From Variovorax sp. PBL-E5 (GTDB lineage Bacteria > Pseudomonadota > Gammaproteobacteria > Burkholderiales > Burkholderiaceae_C): a stretch of DNA of 64,000 nt. The notes under the pieces are model-generated. The model did no database searches. It was not told the DNA's origin and saw only the letters and a program-made list of their open reading frames with translations. Each line of letters starts with the position of its first letter. Within the stretch, counting starts at the first letter, position 1. Shown piece by piece: positions 17,434 to 28,188 of the stretch. The position numbers and the translations under genes were made by a program. The stretch lies in contig NZ_LR594671.1 of assembly GCF_901827185.1 (NCBI RefSeq), forward strand, positions 1,054,001-1,118,000, read 5' to 3'.

Positions 17434-18063
17434 TCAGATGCGGTGGGCGACCGTCGTCATGACGCGCGATGCCCAACGCATCAGCCCTTTCACGGGTGCG
17501 GGCAGTTCCGTCGCGCCCGCACTCCATGCCTGTGCTGCGTGGCGTGCCTCGTCCAACTTCATCTGGGTGATCACGGCTCTCGAGGCGGTGTCGCCCGCGG
17601 GCAGGCGGCCAAGATGGCCATCCAGATGTGCTTCCACCTGCCGCTCGGTCTCGGCCACGAAACCCAGGCTCAGCGGATCGCCGAGGCGGCCGGCGATCAT
17701 GCCAAGTCCCAGTGCGCCGGCATACCAGAGCGGATTCAGCAAGGAAGGCCGGGCGCCCAGTTCGTCGAGCCTTTGCTGCGTCCAGGCGAGGTGGTCGGTT
17801 TCTTCGCGCGCGGCTGCCGTGAAGTGACCGCGCAGGACCGGGTCGCTGGTGACCGCCGCTTGCCCCGTATACAAGGCTTGTGCGCACACCTCGCCCACAT
17901 GATTGACGCGCATCAAGGCGCCGGCCTCACGCCGTTCCGCGTCGGTCAACTCGCCAGATGGAACGGGTGGCAAGGGGGCCGCTCGGGTGGCGTGCGGTTT
18001 TGCGAGCAAGGTGCGCAGCGCGGCATCCGTCAGCTCCAGGATGGAATCTAGAGATCGGTTCAT
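17434..18063 (-). CDS. coq7: Demethoxyubiquinone hydroxylase Coq7/CatA
   Basis: Coq7 is the di-iron monooxygenase that hydroxylates the ring of a late ubiquinone precursor. The 209-residue protein carries the metal ligands in [19 protein letters not shown], in [15 protein letters not shown] and in the late [10 protein letters not shown] motif. Two hydrophobic membrane-associated helices lie in the middle ([20 protein letters not shown]). I chose ATG 18063 ([13 protein letters not shown]); ATG 18081 in frame is an alternative and no strong Shine-Dalgarno separates them. Confidence 0.94.
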   Translation of the reverse strand: MNRSLDSILELTDAALRTLLAKPHATRAAPLPPVPSGELTDAERREAGALMRVNHVGEVCAQALYTGQAAVTSDPVLRGHFTAAAREETDHLAWTQQRLDELGARPSLLNPLWYAGALGLGMIAGRLGDPLSLGFVAETERQVEAHLDGHLGRLPAGDTASRAVITQMKLDEARHAAQAWSAGATELPAPVKGLMRWASRVMTTVAHRI

Positions 18064-18201
18064 GGGCCGATTGGAACCCATGCGGAATGAGGATCCGACG
18101 CGGCGGTCTTTTTCACATTGTGGTGCGGCCAAGGCCGTCAAAAATCTGTTGCACCACTGCAACGAAACATTGCGCCCTTCGGAGATTTCGGCGGAATTGC
18201 T

Positions 18202-18230
18202 TTGCCCTGAAGAAGCGCCTCTGGTGCAAT
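18202..18230 (+). promoter_or_regulatory. Probable promoter of the porin gene
   Basis: TTGCCC (18202-18207) and TGCAAT (18225-18230) are 17 bases apart in the 279-base gap between coq7 and the porin. The start near 18237 would leave a leader of about 105 bases, within the range known for abundant outer-membrane protein messages. No other feature is evident in that gap. Confidence 0.5.
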
Positions 18231-18342
18231 AGCGACAACTTCCCAAAAGGAGGTTGGCCCGGGGTCCGGTGGGAGCACAAAGTGCCAGTCACGGTGAGCC
18301 CTTCGCGCCGGAGCCCTATGTTTAACCTTGGAGAAACTTGCA

Positions 18343-19581
18343 ATGATGAAAAAATCTCTAGTTGCCTTGGCTGCACTGGCTGTTGTCGGTGTGGCCTCGG
18401 CTCAGTCGTCCGTGACGCTGTTCGGCATCGTGGACGCCTCGATCAGCGGCTACACGAACAAGTCGGAAGATCGGAACTTCGCGACCCTTCTGAACCCGTT
18501 CTATGTGAACCAAGGTAGCGTGAAGACGAGTCAGACCGTGTTGGCCAATTCGGGCTACAACTCCAGCCGTTTGGGCTTCCGTGGTACGGAAGACCTCGGT
18601 GGTGGCCTGGCAGCCAGCTTCTGGCTCGAAGCCCCGATCAGCAACGATGACGGCCAAACCGGCGTCAGCACCTTCGCGCGTCGTTCGACGGTCAGCCTGT
18701 CGGGTGGTTTCGGTGAAATCCGCCTGGGTCGTGACTACACCGCGACGTTCTGGAACGACACCGTGTTCGATCCGTTCGGCACCAACGGCGTCGGCACCAG
18801 CCTGGTGTTCCGGGCGAACGCTGGCTCCAATGCCTTCCCTGGCTTCGTGAATTCGAACACCGGTGGTGTGACCAACGTGGGCGGTAGCAACTATGTTCGC
18901 GCAAGCAACATGATCGGCTACTTCCTGCCGCCGAACCTGGGTGGTTTCTACGGTCAAGTTCAGTACGCCTTCAACGAGAAGACGCACTTTGACTCTGGCA
19001 TCCCAGCGATCGCCAACACGAACCAAGACACGCGCACGGGCCGTTACGTGGGTGGCCGTTTCGGCTACGCCAACGGTCCTCTGGACGTCGCGGCTTCTTA
19101 CGGCGAAAGCACGATCGCCAGCGCTTTCGGTCCAGGCACTACCACCAACCTGGACTCGTTCAACTTGGGCGCTTCGTATGACTTCGGTCCTGCCAAGCTG
19201 TTCGGCGAATACTCGCGGACGAAGAACAAGGTTGACTACGCGATCGCTCCGCTGGTTCGCGCCAACGACATCAAGGTCGACGGCTACCTGCTCGGCGTGA
19301 CGGTGCCGGTCGGCCCTGGCTTGATCCGCGCTTCGTACGGTCATGTCAAGTACGACTACAACCTGCCGTTCTCGACTGTGGGCGATCCGAAGGCTGACCA
19401 ACTGGCTCTTGGCTATGTGCACAACCTGTCGAAGCGCACTGCGCTGTACGCCACGGTTGCCTACATCAAGAACAAGAACGGTGCGAACCTGACCACCGGC
19501 GGCCCCGCTTTCTACACCGCTGGCGTCTTCACCCCGAAGTCCTCGATCGGCTACGACTTCGGTATCCGTCACGCTTTCTGA
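18343..19581 (+). CDS. Gram-negative general porin (OmpC/Omp32-like)
   Basis: A trimeric outer-membrane beta-barrel porin of the betaproteobacterial type. The 412-residue precursor has a signal peptide (MMKKSLVALAALAVVGVASA) and begins QSSVTLFGIVDASISGYTN; the chain ends in YDFGIRHAF, with the C-terminal phenylalanine needed for outer-membrane insertion. Internal motifs SRLGFRGTEDLGGGLAASF and FGEIRLGRDYT are family hallmarks. GGAGA lies 13 bases before the first ATG of an ATGATG pair. Codon use is less G/C-biased at third positions than its neighbours, consistent with very high expression. An intrinsic terminator follows, so it is monocistronic. Confidence 0.96.
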   Translation: MMKKSLVALAALAVVGVASAQSSVTLFGIVDASISGYTNKSEDRNFATLLNPFYVNQGSVKTSQTVLANSGYNSSRLGFRGTEDLGGGLAASFWLEAPISNDDGQTGVSTFARRSTVSLSGGFGEIRLGRDYTATFWNDTVFDPFGTNGVGTSLVFRANAGSNAFPGFVNSNTGGVTNVGGSNYVRASNMIGYFLPPNLGGFYGQVQYAFNEKTHFDSGIPAIANTNQDTRTGRYVGGRFGYANGPLDVAASYGESTIASAFGPGTTTNLDSFNLGASYDFGPAKLFGEYSRTKNKVDYAIAPLVRANDIKVDGYLLGVTVPVGPGLIRASYGHVKYDYNLPFSTVGDPKADQLALGYVHNLSKRTALYATVAYIKNKNGANLTTGGPAFYTAGVFTPKSSIGYDFGIRHAF

Positions 19582-19620
19582 TTTGACGCTGGCGTCAGCC
19601 AGCTTCGAATGAAAAGCTCA

Positions 19621-19658
19621 AAAGCCGCCCGACGCGAGTCGGGCGGCTTTTTTTTTGC
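19621..19658 (+). terminator. Intrinsic terminator after the porin gene
   Basis: A 13-bp stem (19621-19633 with 19638-19650, AAAGCCGCCCGAC and its complement) with a 4-base GCGA loop is followed by an uninterrupted T-run. It begins 40 bases after the porin stop codon. The A-run on its left arm makes some terminator activity for the opposite strand possible. Confidence 0.92.
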
Positions 19659-19771
19659 CCGCGTCAATTTGCCCAGGACAAAGAAGCGCTCCGATCTGGT
19701 GCGACCCCCGGGGAACCCCCGCATGGGCACGCACATTGCTCTGCTAGCATCGTTGTACACACCCTCTGCTG

Positions 19772-20755
19772 ATGATTGCTTTCGTATTGCGCCGTTTGAT
19801 TCAGGCCGTGATCGTGATGGTCGCGGTTGCCTTCATCGCCTTCTTGCTGTTTCAGTATGTCGGGGATCCCATCGTGTTCCTGCTGGGCCAGGACGCGTCT
19901 CCGGAGCAAATTCGCACATTGCGCGCCGACCTGGGGCTCGATCAGTCCTTCGTCGTGCAGTTCTGGCATTTTCTTGTCCATGCGGCGCAGGGGGAGTTCG
20001 GTCTGAGCCTGCGGCAAGGCGCCAAGGTGTCGCGCCTCATCGGAGAGCGCTTTCCGGCCACCCTGGAACTGTCCTTGGTCGCCGCCCTGCTGGCTCTTCT
20101 GATCGGCATGCCGATGGGTGTCTACACGGCATTGCGGCGTGGAACGTTCATGAGCCAGGTGTTCATGACCATTTCCCTGCTGGGTGTCTCGCTGCCGACT
20201 TTCCTGATCGGCATTCTGTTGATCCTGGTCTTTGCCGTGATGCTGAGTTGGTTTCCCAGCTTCGGACGTGGCGCCACGGTGCAGCTCGGCTGGTGGAGCA
20301 CCGGCCTGCTCAAGGCTGACGGCTGGTACCACATCGTGCTGCCGGCAGTGACGCTGGCCATCTTTCAACTCACGTTGATCATGCGGCTCGTGCGCGCCGA
20401 GATGCTCGAGGTATTGCGCACCGATTACATCAAGTTCGCCCGTGCCCGAGGCCTGTCGGATCGCGCCATCCATTTCGGCCATGCGCTCAAGAACACCTTG
20501 GTGCCGGTGATCACCATCACCGGCCTTCAGCTGGGAGGGCTCATCGCGTTCGCGATCATCACCGAGTCCGTCTTCCAGTGGCCCGGCATGGGCCTGTTGT
20601 TCATTCAGGCAGTGACCTTTGCGGACATTCCGGTCATGGCAGCCTATCTTTGCCTGATCGCCCTGATCTTCGTCGTCATCAACCTGGTGGTCGATCTGCT
20701 CTACTTCGCGGTCGATCCCCGGCTTCGCGTCGGCAATGCCGCGGGAGGCCATTGA
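19772..20755 (+). CDS. Peptide/opine-type ABC transporter permease, DppB/OppB family
   Basis: The 327-residue integral membrane protein has the DppB-type start MIAFVLRRLIQAVIVMVAVAF, about six membrane spans, the family motif LGLDQSFVVQFWHF, and the coupling loop EVLRTDYIKFARARGLSDR with the EAA-like consensus. It would form the membrane channel with the DppC-like protein encoded at 23688. It is first in an operon whose next gene, an amidohydrolase, starts 2 bases after its stop. A TAGCAT -10-like hexamer lies about 25 bases upstream of the ATG. Confidence 0.93.
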   Translation: MIAFVLRRLIQAVIVMVAVAFIAFLLFQYVGDPIVFLLGQDASPEQIRTLRADLGLDQSFVVQFWHFLVHAAQGEFGLSLRQGAKVSRLIGERFPATLELSLVAALLALLIGMPMGVYTALRRGTFMSQVFMTISLLGVSLPTFLIGILLILVFAVMLSWFPSFGRGATVQLGWWSTGLLKADGWYHIVLPAVTLAIFQLTLIMRLVRAEMLEVLRTDYIKFARARGLSDRAIHFGHALKNTLVPVITITGLQLGGLIAFAIITESVFQWPGMGLLFIQAVTFADIPVMAAYLCLIALIFVVINLVVDLLYFAVDPRLRVGNAAGGH

Positions 20756-20757
20756 CG

Positions 20758-22008
20758 ATGTCGCAGCCGCGCATTCAGGCCTCGGGACGGGCGTTCTCCC
20801 ACATCGCACGCTTCTATCCCGAGATCATCGCCTTTCGAAGAGATCTTCATGCGCATCCCGAACTCGGCTTCGAGGAGGTCTACACGGCCGCACGCGTCCA
20901 GGAAGCGCTGAAGGCATGCGGCGTGGACGAGATCCACACCGGCATCGGCAAGACGGGCGTGGTCGGCGTGATCCACGGCCGCGGTACAGCCAGCGGCCGC
21001 ATGATCGGCCTGCGCGCGGACATGGATGCCTTGCCGATGTGCGAGGACAACGAATTCTCCTGGCGCTCCGCCAAGACCGGCTTGATGCACGGCTGCGGCC
21101 ACGACGGCCATACGGCGATGCTGGTCGGGGCCGCCCGCTACCTTGCCGAGACACGCGACTTCGATGGCACGGCCGTGCTCATTTTCCAACCCGGAGAAGA
21201 GGGCTTCGCAGGCGCCCGCGTGATGATCGAAGACGGCCTGTTCGACCGCTTCCCCGTTCAATCCGTCTACGCCATGCACAACTGGCCGGGCCTGCCGGCC
21301 GGCACGGTCGGCATCAATCGCGGCGCGATGATGGCGGCGGCCGACCGCATCACGATCGACGTCACCGGCAAGGGCGGTCACGGCGCGCACGCCTATCTGA
21401 CCGTCGATCCGGTCCTCGTGTCCGCACACATCATCACCGCGGTTCAAAGCATCGTGTCGCGCAACGTGCGCCCCATCGACGCGGCCGTGGTCAGCATCTG
21501 CGCCGTCCAGACCGGCGACCTGGGCGCCATGAGCGTGGTGCCGGGGAAGGCCACGTTGGTGGGAACCGTGAGGACCTTCAGCGCCCGCGTGCAGACGCTC
21601 GTCGAGCAGCGTCTGGTCGAATTGTGCAGCGCGGTGGCCGCGGCTTTCGGCGCGACGGCCCAGGTGAAGTTCGAGCACATCTATCCCGCCACCATCAACA
21701 CCGCGCCCGAGGCTGTGTTTGCCGGCGACGTGGCCCAGTCGCTGGTCGGTGCACACAACGTCGAGCGCAACATGGAGCCGAGCATGGGCGCCGAGGACTT
21801 CTCGTTCATGCTGCAGAAGAAGGCAGGCGCCTATCTGCGCATCGGCCAGGACGCCAAGGGAGGCGCCTTCCTGCACAACAGCCGGTACGACTTCAACGAT
21901 GAAATCCTGCCGCTCGGCGCCGCGCTGCACGCGGGGCTCGTCGAGCAGGGCATGCCGCTGGCCGAGGCCGGCAAATCCAAGAGCAAGCTCGCATCCGCGG
22001 CGTCTTGA
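20758..22008 (+). CDS. M20 family metallo-amidohydrolase (hippurate hydrolase/IAA-amino acid hydrolase-like)
   Basis: This 416-residue enzyme belongs to the M20D peptidase family that hydrolyses N-acyl or N-aryl amino acids and small amides. Metal ligands appear in LRADMDALPM, MHGCGHDGHTAML and FQPGEEGFAGARVMI, with the distal ligand in MGAEDFSFML. The dimerisation lid lies between (TGKGGHGAHAYLTVDPV). No signal peptide is present, so it acts in the cytosol. It sits between the first permease and the binding protein of a peptide importer, suggesting that it cleaves the imported substrate. Confidence 0.92.
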   Translation: MSQPRIQASGRAFSHIARFYPEIIAFRRDLHAHPELGFEEVYTAARVQEALKACGVDEIHTGIGKTGVVGVIHGRGTASGRMIGLRADMDALPMCEDNEFSWRSAKTGLMHGCGHDGHTAMLVGAARYLAETRDFDGTAVLIFQPGEEGFAGARVMIEDGLFDRFPVQSVYAMHNWPGLPAGTVGINRGAMMAAADRITIDVTGKGGHGAHAYLTVDPVLVSAHIITAVQSIVSRNVRPIDAAVVSICAVQTGDLGAMSVVPGKATLVGTVRTFSARVQTLVEQRLVELCSAVAAAFGATAQVKFEHIYPATINTAPEAVFAGDVAQSLVGAHNVERNMEPSMGAEDFSFMLQKKAGAYLRIGQDAKGGAFLHNSRYDFNDEILPLGAALHAGLVEQGMPLAEAGKSKSKLASAAS

Positions 22009-22038
22009 CTCCATCTTCAACCCCGAGGAGTGCTTCCC

Positions 22039-23625
22039 ATGAATCTGAAGAAAAAAAACCTGATCGCCACAGCCGCAGGGATGGTGCTGGCTGGCGCGAG
22101 CCTGGTGGCGAGCGCGCAGACCATCCGGATCGCGAATCAGGGGGATGCACTCTCGCTCGACCCGCACTCGCTCAACGAGTCGCTGCAATTGAGCGTGGAC
22201 GCCAACGTCTATGAAACGCTGGTGGGTCGAAACAAGGATCTGAGCCTGGCGCCGCTGCTGGCCACGAGCTGGAAGCAGACCTCGCCGAACGTGTGGCGCT
22301 TCGAACTGCGCAAGGGCGTTCAATTTCAGGACGGCACGCCGTTCACCGCCGACGACGTGGTGTTCAGCTTCGCGCGCGCGAAGGGCGACGGCTCGGACAT
22401 GAAGGCCACGCTGAACGAGGTCAAAGAAGTGCGCAAGGTCAACGACTACGCCGTCGAGATCGAAACCGCGGGGCCGTTCCCGATTCTTCCCGACGTGATC
22501 TCGCTGACGATGATCATGAGCAAGAAATGGTGCGAGGCCAATCAGGCCGTCAAGCCCGTCGACAAGCGCAAGGGCATCGAGAACACCGCGTCGTTCAAGG
22601 CCAATGGCACAGGGCCTTTCAAGGTGCGCGAACGCCAGCCCGACGTGCGGACGGTCTTCGTTCGCAACCCGAACTACTGGGGAAAGATCGAAGGCAACGC
22701 CCAGGAGATCATCTTCACGCCGATCGCCAACCCGGCCACGCGCGTCGCCGCCCTGGTGTCGGGCGAGGTCGACGTGATGGAGCCGGTGCCGGTGCAGGAC
22801 ATCGCCCGTGTCAATGCCAGTCCCAATGCGCGCGTCATCTCGGGCCCGGAATTGCGCACCATCTTCCTGGGCATGGACCAGAAGCGCGACGAGCTGCTGT
22901 ACTCGAGCGTCAAGGGCAAGAACCCCTTCAAGGACAAGCGCGTGCGTCAGGCCTTCTACCAGGCGATCGACATCGTCGGCATCCAGCGCACCGTGATGCG
23001 CGGCGCCTCGCGTCCCACCGCCTTGCTCGTCGGCCCCGGCATCAACGGCTGGACCGCCGAACAGGACAAGCGTCTTCCCTACGACGTCGATGCGGCGAAG
23101 AAGCTGCTGACCGAGGCCGGCTATCCGAACGGCTTCGAGGTCACGCTGAACTGCCCCAACGACCGCTACGTCAACGACGGCCAAATCTGCCAGAGCGTGG
23201 CGGCCAACCTCGCGAAGATCGGCGTCAAGATCAACCTCGCCGCCGAGACCAAGGGCACCTACTTCCCCAAGGTGCTGCGGCGCGACACCAGCTTCTACAT
23301 GCTCGGCTGGACGCCCACGACCTACGATGCGCACAACGCGCTCAGTTCGCTGACGCAATGCCCAGACGACAAGGGCGCCGGCCAGTTCAACCTGGGCGCC
23401 TATTGCAATCCGAAGCTCGACGAGATCACCAAGAAGATCCAGTCCGAGACCGACAAGACCAAGCGCAACGAGCTGATCAAGGAAGCCTTCAAGATCCATG
23501 CGGACGACGTCGGCCATCTGCCGCTGCACCAGCAGTCGCTGGCCTGGGGCGTGAGCAAGAAGGTCGAGCTGACCCAGCTGGCCGACAACTTCATGTACTT
23601 CAAGTGGATGAGCATCAAGCCTTGA
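22039..23625 (+). CDS. Peptide-type ABC transporter substrate-binding protein (DppA/OppA, SBP_bac_5)
   Basis: The 528-residue periplasmic protein has a signal peptide (MNLKKKNLIATAAGMVLAGA, cut near ASA before QTIRIANQG). SBP_bac_5 hallmarks follow: LSLDPHSLNE, YETLVGRNKDLSLAPLLATSW, VWRFELRKGVQFQDGTPFTADDVVFSF and GTGPFKVRERQ. Such proteins bind oligopeptides, dipeptides or opine-like compounds; the ligand is not readable here. CGAGGAG lies about 9 bases before the ATG at 22039. The gene is followed by a GC-rich hairpin that may let it be expressed above the downstream transporter genes. Confidence 0.94.
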   Translation: MNLKKKNLIATAAGMVLAGASLVASAQTIRIANQGDALSLDPHSLNESLQLSVDANVYETLVGRNKDLSLAPLLATSWKQTSPNVWRFELRKGVQFQDGTPFTADDVVFSFARAKGDGSDMKATLNEVKEVRKVNDYAVEIETAGPFPILPDVISLTMIMSKKWCEANQAVKPVDKRKGIENTASFKANGTGPFKVRERQPDVRTVFVRNPNYWGKIEGNAQEIIFTPIANPATRVAALVSGEVDVMEPVPVQDIARVNASPNARVISGPELRTIFLGMDQKRDELLYSSVKGKNPFKDKRVRQAFYQAIDIVGIQRTVMRGASRPTALLVGPGINGWTAEQDKRLPYDVDAAKKLLTEAGYPNGFEVTLNCPNDRYVNDGQICQSVAANLAKIGVKINLAAETKGTYFPKVLRRDTSFYMLGWTPTTYDAHNALSSLTQCPDDKGAGQFNLGAYCNPKLDEITKKIQSETDKTKRNELIKEAFKIHADDVGHLPLHQQSLAWGVSKKVELTQLADNFMYFKWMSIKP

Positions 23626-23647
23626 GCGCTCGATGAAATGACCATCG

Positions 23648-23678
23648 CGGGGCCCGCGTCTGCGGGCCCCGTTCTGTC
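23648..23678 (+). terminator. GC-rich hairpin after the binding-protein gene
   Basis: A 10-bp stem (23648-23657 with 23662-23671, CGGGGCCCGC and its complement) and a 4-base loop are followed by the T-rich TTCTGTCT. The tail is imperfect, so it is probably a partial terminator or an RNA-stabilising hairpin inside the operon. Such an element would keep the binding protein more abundant than the membrane subunits. Confidence 0.6.
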
Positions 23679-23687
23679 TGCCCCACG

Positions 23688-24599
23688 ATGAAAAAAACCC
23701 TAACGCGCTGGCTCGACAGCGACGTCGGCTACAGCTTCCGCAGCTCGCCGGTGGCGATGTCCGCGGCCGTGATCGCCTTCATCTGCATCTTCTGCGCAGT
23801 GTTCGCGGGCTGGGTGTCGCCCTACAACCCGTTCGATCTCGCGTCGCTCCAACTGGGCGACGCGCGGCTGCCGCCGGCCTGGAGCGCCGAAGGTTCGGCC
23901 AAGTACCTGCTCGGCACCGACGACCAGGGCCGCGACATCCTGTCGGCGGTGATCTACGGCGCGCGCATCTCGCTCGTGGTCGGGTTGGTGTCGGTGGCGT
24001 TGTCGGTGCTGGTCGGCGTGCTGTTCGGCCTCTTGGCCGGCTTCTGGGGCGGCTGGCTCGATGCCTTCCTGATGCGCGTGTGCGACGTCATGCTGTCGTT
24101 CCCGGCCATCCTCGTGGCGCTGCTGATCTCCGGCGTCGGCCGCGCGCTGTTCCCGAATGCGCCGACCTCGGTGGCGTTCGGCGTGCTGATCATTTCCATC
24201 ACGCTGGGCGGCTGGGTACAGTACGCCCGCACCGTGCGTGGATCCACTTTGGTCGAGCGCAACAAGGAATACGTGCAGGCCGCGCGCGTGACCGGCGTAT
24301 CGCCCTGGCGCATCATGGTGCGGCACGTGCTGCCGAATGTGATGGGGCCCGTGCTGGTGCTGGCCACCATCCAGGTCGCGACCGCGATCATCACCGAGGC
24401 GACGCTGTCCTTTCTCGGCGTCGGCGTCCCGCCGACCTCGCCATCGCTGGGTACGCTGATCCGCGTCGGCAACGACTACCTGTTCTCGGGCGAGTGGTGG
24501 ATCACGGTATTCCCGGGCGCGATGCTGGTGCTGATCTCGTTGAGCGTGAACCTGCTCGGCGACTGGCTGCGCGATGCCCTCAATCCGCGCTTGCGCTGA
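23688..24599 (+). CDS. Peptide-type ABC transporter permease, DppC/OppC family
   Basis: The 303-residue protein has a cytoplasmic N-terminus, a first span (MSAAVIAFICIFCAVFAGWV), the typical periplasmic HLLGTDDQGRD-like motif (KYLLGTDDQGRDILSAVIYG), and five further spans. The EAA-type coupling loop reads NKEYVQAARVTGVSPWRIM. It ends LLGDWLRDALNPRLR, the usual OppC C-terminus. It pairs with the permease encoded at 19772, although the binding-protein and hydrolase genes separate them. Confidence 0.94.
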   Translation: MKKTLTRWLDSDVGYSFRSSPVAMSAAVIAFICIFCAVFAGWVSPYNPFDLASLQLGDARLPPAWSAEGSAKYLLGTDDQGRDILSAVIYGARISLVVGLVSVALSVLVGVLFGLLAGFWGGWLDAFLMRVCDVMLSFPAILVALLISGVGRALFPNAPTSVAFGVLIISITLGGWVQYARTVRGSTLVERNKEYVQAARVTGVSPWRIMVRHVLPNVMGPVLVLATIQVATAIITEATLSFLGVGVPPTSPSLGTLIRVGNDYLFSGEWWITVFPGAMLVLISLSVNLLGDWLRDALNPRLR

Positions 24600-24613
24600 A
24601 GGCCCAGCACCCC

Positions 24614-25602
<989 letters not shown>

Positions 25603-25606
<4 letters not shown>

Positions 25607-26595
25607 ACGCGCTCGTGCAGGCCCATGACCTGGCCAAGAGCTTCGACGTCTCGCCGCCCTGGCTCAACCGCGTGCTCGAACGCAAGCCGCGCGTGCTGCT
25701 GCAGGCGGTCGACGGCGTCAGCTTCTCGATCGAGCGCGGCAAGACGCTCGCGCTCGTGGGCGAGTCCGGCTGCGGCAAGAGCACCGTGGCGCGCCTCCTG
25801 GTCGGCCTGTACGAGCCCAGCCGCGGCGGCATGCAGTTCGACGGCCAGGATGCCCATGCGGCCTTCAAGACGCCCGAGGGCCGCAAGCTGCGCCGGCGCA
25901 TCCAGATGATCTTCCAGGATCCGTATGCGAGCCTCAATCCGCGCTGGATCGTCGAGGACATCATCGGCGAGCCCTTGCGCGAGCACGGCATCCTGAAGGA
26001 AGGACCGGCTCTCAAGGCACGCGTCGGCGAGCTGCTGCAATCGGTGGGGCTGAGTCCGCTGGACATGGTGAAGTACCCGCACCAGTTCTCCGGCGGCCAG
26101 CGCCAGCGCATCTCGATCGCACGTGCGCTGGCGACCCAGCCCGAGTTCCTGGTGTGCGACGAACCGACCTCGGCGCTGGACGTGAGCGTGCAGGCGCAGG
26201 TGCTCAACATCATGAAGGACCTGCAGCGCGCGCAGGGCCTGACCTACCTCTTCATCTCGCACAACCTGGCCGTGGTGCGCCACGTGGCCGATCAGGTCGG
26301 GGTGATGTACCTGGGCCGGCTGGTCGAAGTGGCCGACAAGCGCAAGCTCTTCGCGACGCCGCAGCATCCCTACACGCGCATGCTGCTCGATGCGATCCCG
26401 AAGATGAAGCACACGGGAGAAAAGCGCACGCCGGTGCAGGGCGAGGTGCCGAATCCGCTGAATCCGCCGACGGGCTGCACCTTCCATCCGCGCTGCCCGC
26501 ATGCCAACGCGCGCTGCAAGGCCGAGCGGCCTTCGCTTCAGATGCTGCGCGGCGTGCAGGTGGCGTGCCACGCGGTGGAAGAGGATCGGATCTGA
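25603..26595 (+). CDS. Peptide-type ABC transporter ATPase, DppF/OppF family
   Basis: This second 330-residue ATPase shows Walker [17 protein letters not shown]-loop [14 protein letters not shown], signature [16 protein letters not shown], Walker [17 protein letters not shown] and H-loop [10 protein letters not shown]. Its C-terminal domain again has a cysteine pattern ([14 protein letters not shown]). Start and the preceding gene's stop overlap as ATGA, so the two ATPases are coupled. It closes the operon and meets zwf tail to tail 18 bases later. Confidence 0.94.
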
Positions 26596-26613
26596 CCCGG
26601 CCGTTGACGGGGC

Positions 26614-28086
26614 CTACTGTTCTTCTCCCCACGCGAAGCCGTCGCGGGCGATCATCGCGCTCGATGCACTCGGACCCCAGGTGCCCGCCGCGTAAGGCCG
26701 CGGCACACCGTCCGAGGCCCAGCTGTCGATCAGCGGCTCGACCCAGCGCCATGCCTCTTCCTGTTCGTCGCTGCGAACGAACAGGTTCAGCCGGCCGTCG
26801 ATGACATCGAGCAGCAGCCGCTCGTAGGCGCCCACGCGCTCGGCGCCGAAGCGCTTGTCGAAGTCGAGGTCGAGCTGCACCGGCGCCAGCTGCGCCCCCG
26901 CGTGCCGGTTGCCGTTGCGCTGCCGGTTGTCCTGCGCCTGCGCGAGCATGTGCAGTTCGAGCCCGTCCTTGGGCTGCAGGTTGATCACCAGCTTGTTGAC
27001 CGCCCCGCCCGCTGGTGCGCGGTAGATCGGATGCGGCGTCGGCCGGAAGTTGACCTCGATGCGCGCATCGCGCGAGCCCAGGCGCTTGCCGGTGCGGATG
27101 TAGAGCGGCACACCGGCCCAGCGCCAGTTGGCGATCTCGGTGCGCAGCGCAACGAAAGTCTCGGTGCGGCTTTCGGGGTCGACGCCCGGCTCGTCGCGAT
27201 AGCCCTGCACGCGCTCGCCGTAGGCCGTGCCCGCCGCGTACTGGCCGCGGATCGCATGCAGGCCGATGGCTTCGGGGGTCCACGGCGCGAGGCAGCGCAG
27301 CACCTTGAGCTTCTCGTCGCGGATCGCATCGGCATGCGCGTTGATCGGCGGCTCCATGCCGATCGCGCAGACCAGCTGCAGCGCATGGTTCTGCACCATG
27401 TCGCGCAGTGCACCGGTCTGGTCGTAGAAGGCGCCGCGCTTTTCCACGCCGAGGTCTTCCGCAATGGTGATCTGGATGTTGGCGATGTACTCGCGGCGCC
27501 ACATCGGCTCGAACAGCGCATTGCCGAAGCGCATCGCGAACAGGTTCTGCACCGAGGGCTTGCCGAGGTAGTGGTCGATGCGGAACACCTGCTGCTCCGA
27601 GAGCACCTTGCGCACTGCCTCGTTGATCGCGCGGTTCGACGCGAGGTCGTGGCCGAGCGGCTTTTCGAGCACGATGCGCGTGTGCGCGCCATTGAGGCCG
27701 GCCGCGGCGATCTGCTCGACCACCTGGGTGAAGAGGGCGGGCGCGGTGGCCACGTACATCACCACCGTATCGGCATTGCGCGTCTTCAGCGACTCGGCGA
27801 GCCGCGCGTAGTCGGCGGGTTTGGACAAGTCCAGGCGCAGGAAGTGCAGCATCGCCGCGAACTTCTTGAACTCCTCGGGCGTCGGCCGCTTGGCGCCTTC
27901 GACCGCTTCGAAGCGCGATTGGATCAGCTCGCGGTAGGCATCATCGGACAGATCGTCGCGCGCCACGCCGATGATGCGGCCGTTGTCCGGCAGGCTGCCA
28001 TGGCGGAAGGCCTGGAACAGCGCCGGCATCAGCTTGCGCCACGCCAGATCGCCGGTGCCGCCGAAAAGGACGAGATCGAAACTCAT
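26614..28086 (-). CDS. zwf: Glucose-6-phosphate 1-dehydrogenase
   Basis: Zwf oxidises glucose 6-phosphate to 6-phosphogluconolactone, feeding the Entner-Doudoroff and pentose phosphate routes. The 490-residue protein has the nucleotide-binding start MSFDLVLFGGTGDLAWRKLM, the active-site motif FRIDHYLGKP, RIVLEKPLGHDL, and the C-terminal DLDFDKRFG region. Length is typical. It faces away from an AfuA-like transporter gene, and tal and pgi lie a few kilobases on. A perfect palindrome in the shared upstream region may control one or both directions. Confidence 0.96.
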   Translation of the reverse strand: MSFDLVLFGGTGDLAWRKLMPALFQAFRHGSLPDNGRIIGVARDDLSDDAYRELIQSRFEAVEGAKRPTPEEFKKFAAMLHFLRLDLSKPADYARLAESLKTRNADTVVMYVATAPALFTQVVEQIAAAGLNGAHTRIVLEKPLGHDLASNRAINEAVRKVLSEQQVFRIDHYLGKPSVQNLFAMRFGNALFEPMWRREYIANIQITIAEDLGVEKRGAFYDQTGALRDMVQNHALQLVCAIGMEPPINAHADAIRDEKLKVLRCLAPWTPEAIGLHAIRGQYAAGTAYGERVQGYRDEPGVDPESRTETFVALRTEIANWRWAGVPLYIRTGKRLGSRDARIEVNFRPTPHPIYRAPAGGAVNKLVINLQPKDGLELHMLAQAQDNRQRNGNRHAGAQLAPVQLDLDFDKRFGAERVGAYERLLLDVIDGRLNLFVRSDEQEEAWRWVEPLIDSWASDGVPRPYAAGTWGPSASSAMIARDGFAWGEEQ

Positions 28087-28139
28087 GGATACATCCGTGT
28101 TGTTGAGAGAGATCGCGAAGCACGATGCTTGCCACCGAA

Positions 28140-28153
28140 TGGTACTTGTACCA
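28140..28153. promoter_or_regulatory. Palindromic operator candidate between zwf and the Afu-like operon
   Basis: Arms TGGTAC and GTACCA are separated by TT, giving a 14-base symmetric site 54 bases upstream of zwf and 77 bases upstream of the divergent transporter gene. Spacing and symmetry suit a dimeric repressor of the GntR or RpiR type. No regulator gene lies beside it, so its protein is unknown. Confidence 0.5.
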
Positions 28154-28188
28154 ATCCCGCGCCGGGATCGTCGCGCTAAGCTGCATGC

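Noticed and set aside
20701..23529. Very long minus-strand open frame opposite the amidohydrolase and binding-protein genes
   Set aside because: Both plus-strand genes have clear family motifs, signal peptide and spacing; the antisense product is compositionally biased and has none.
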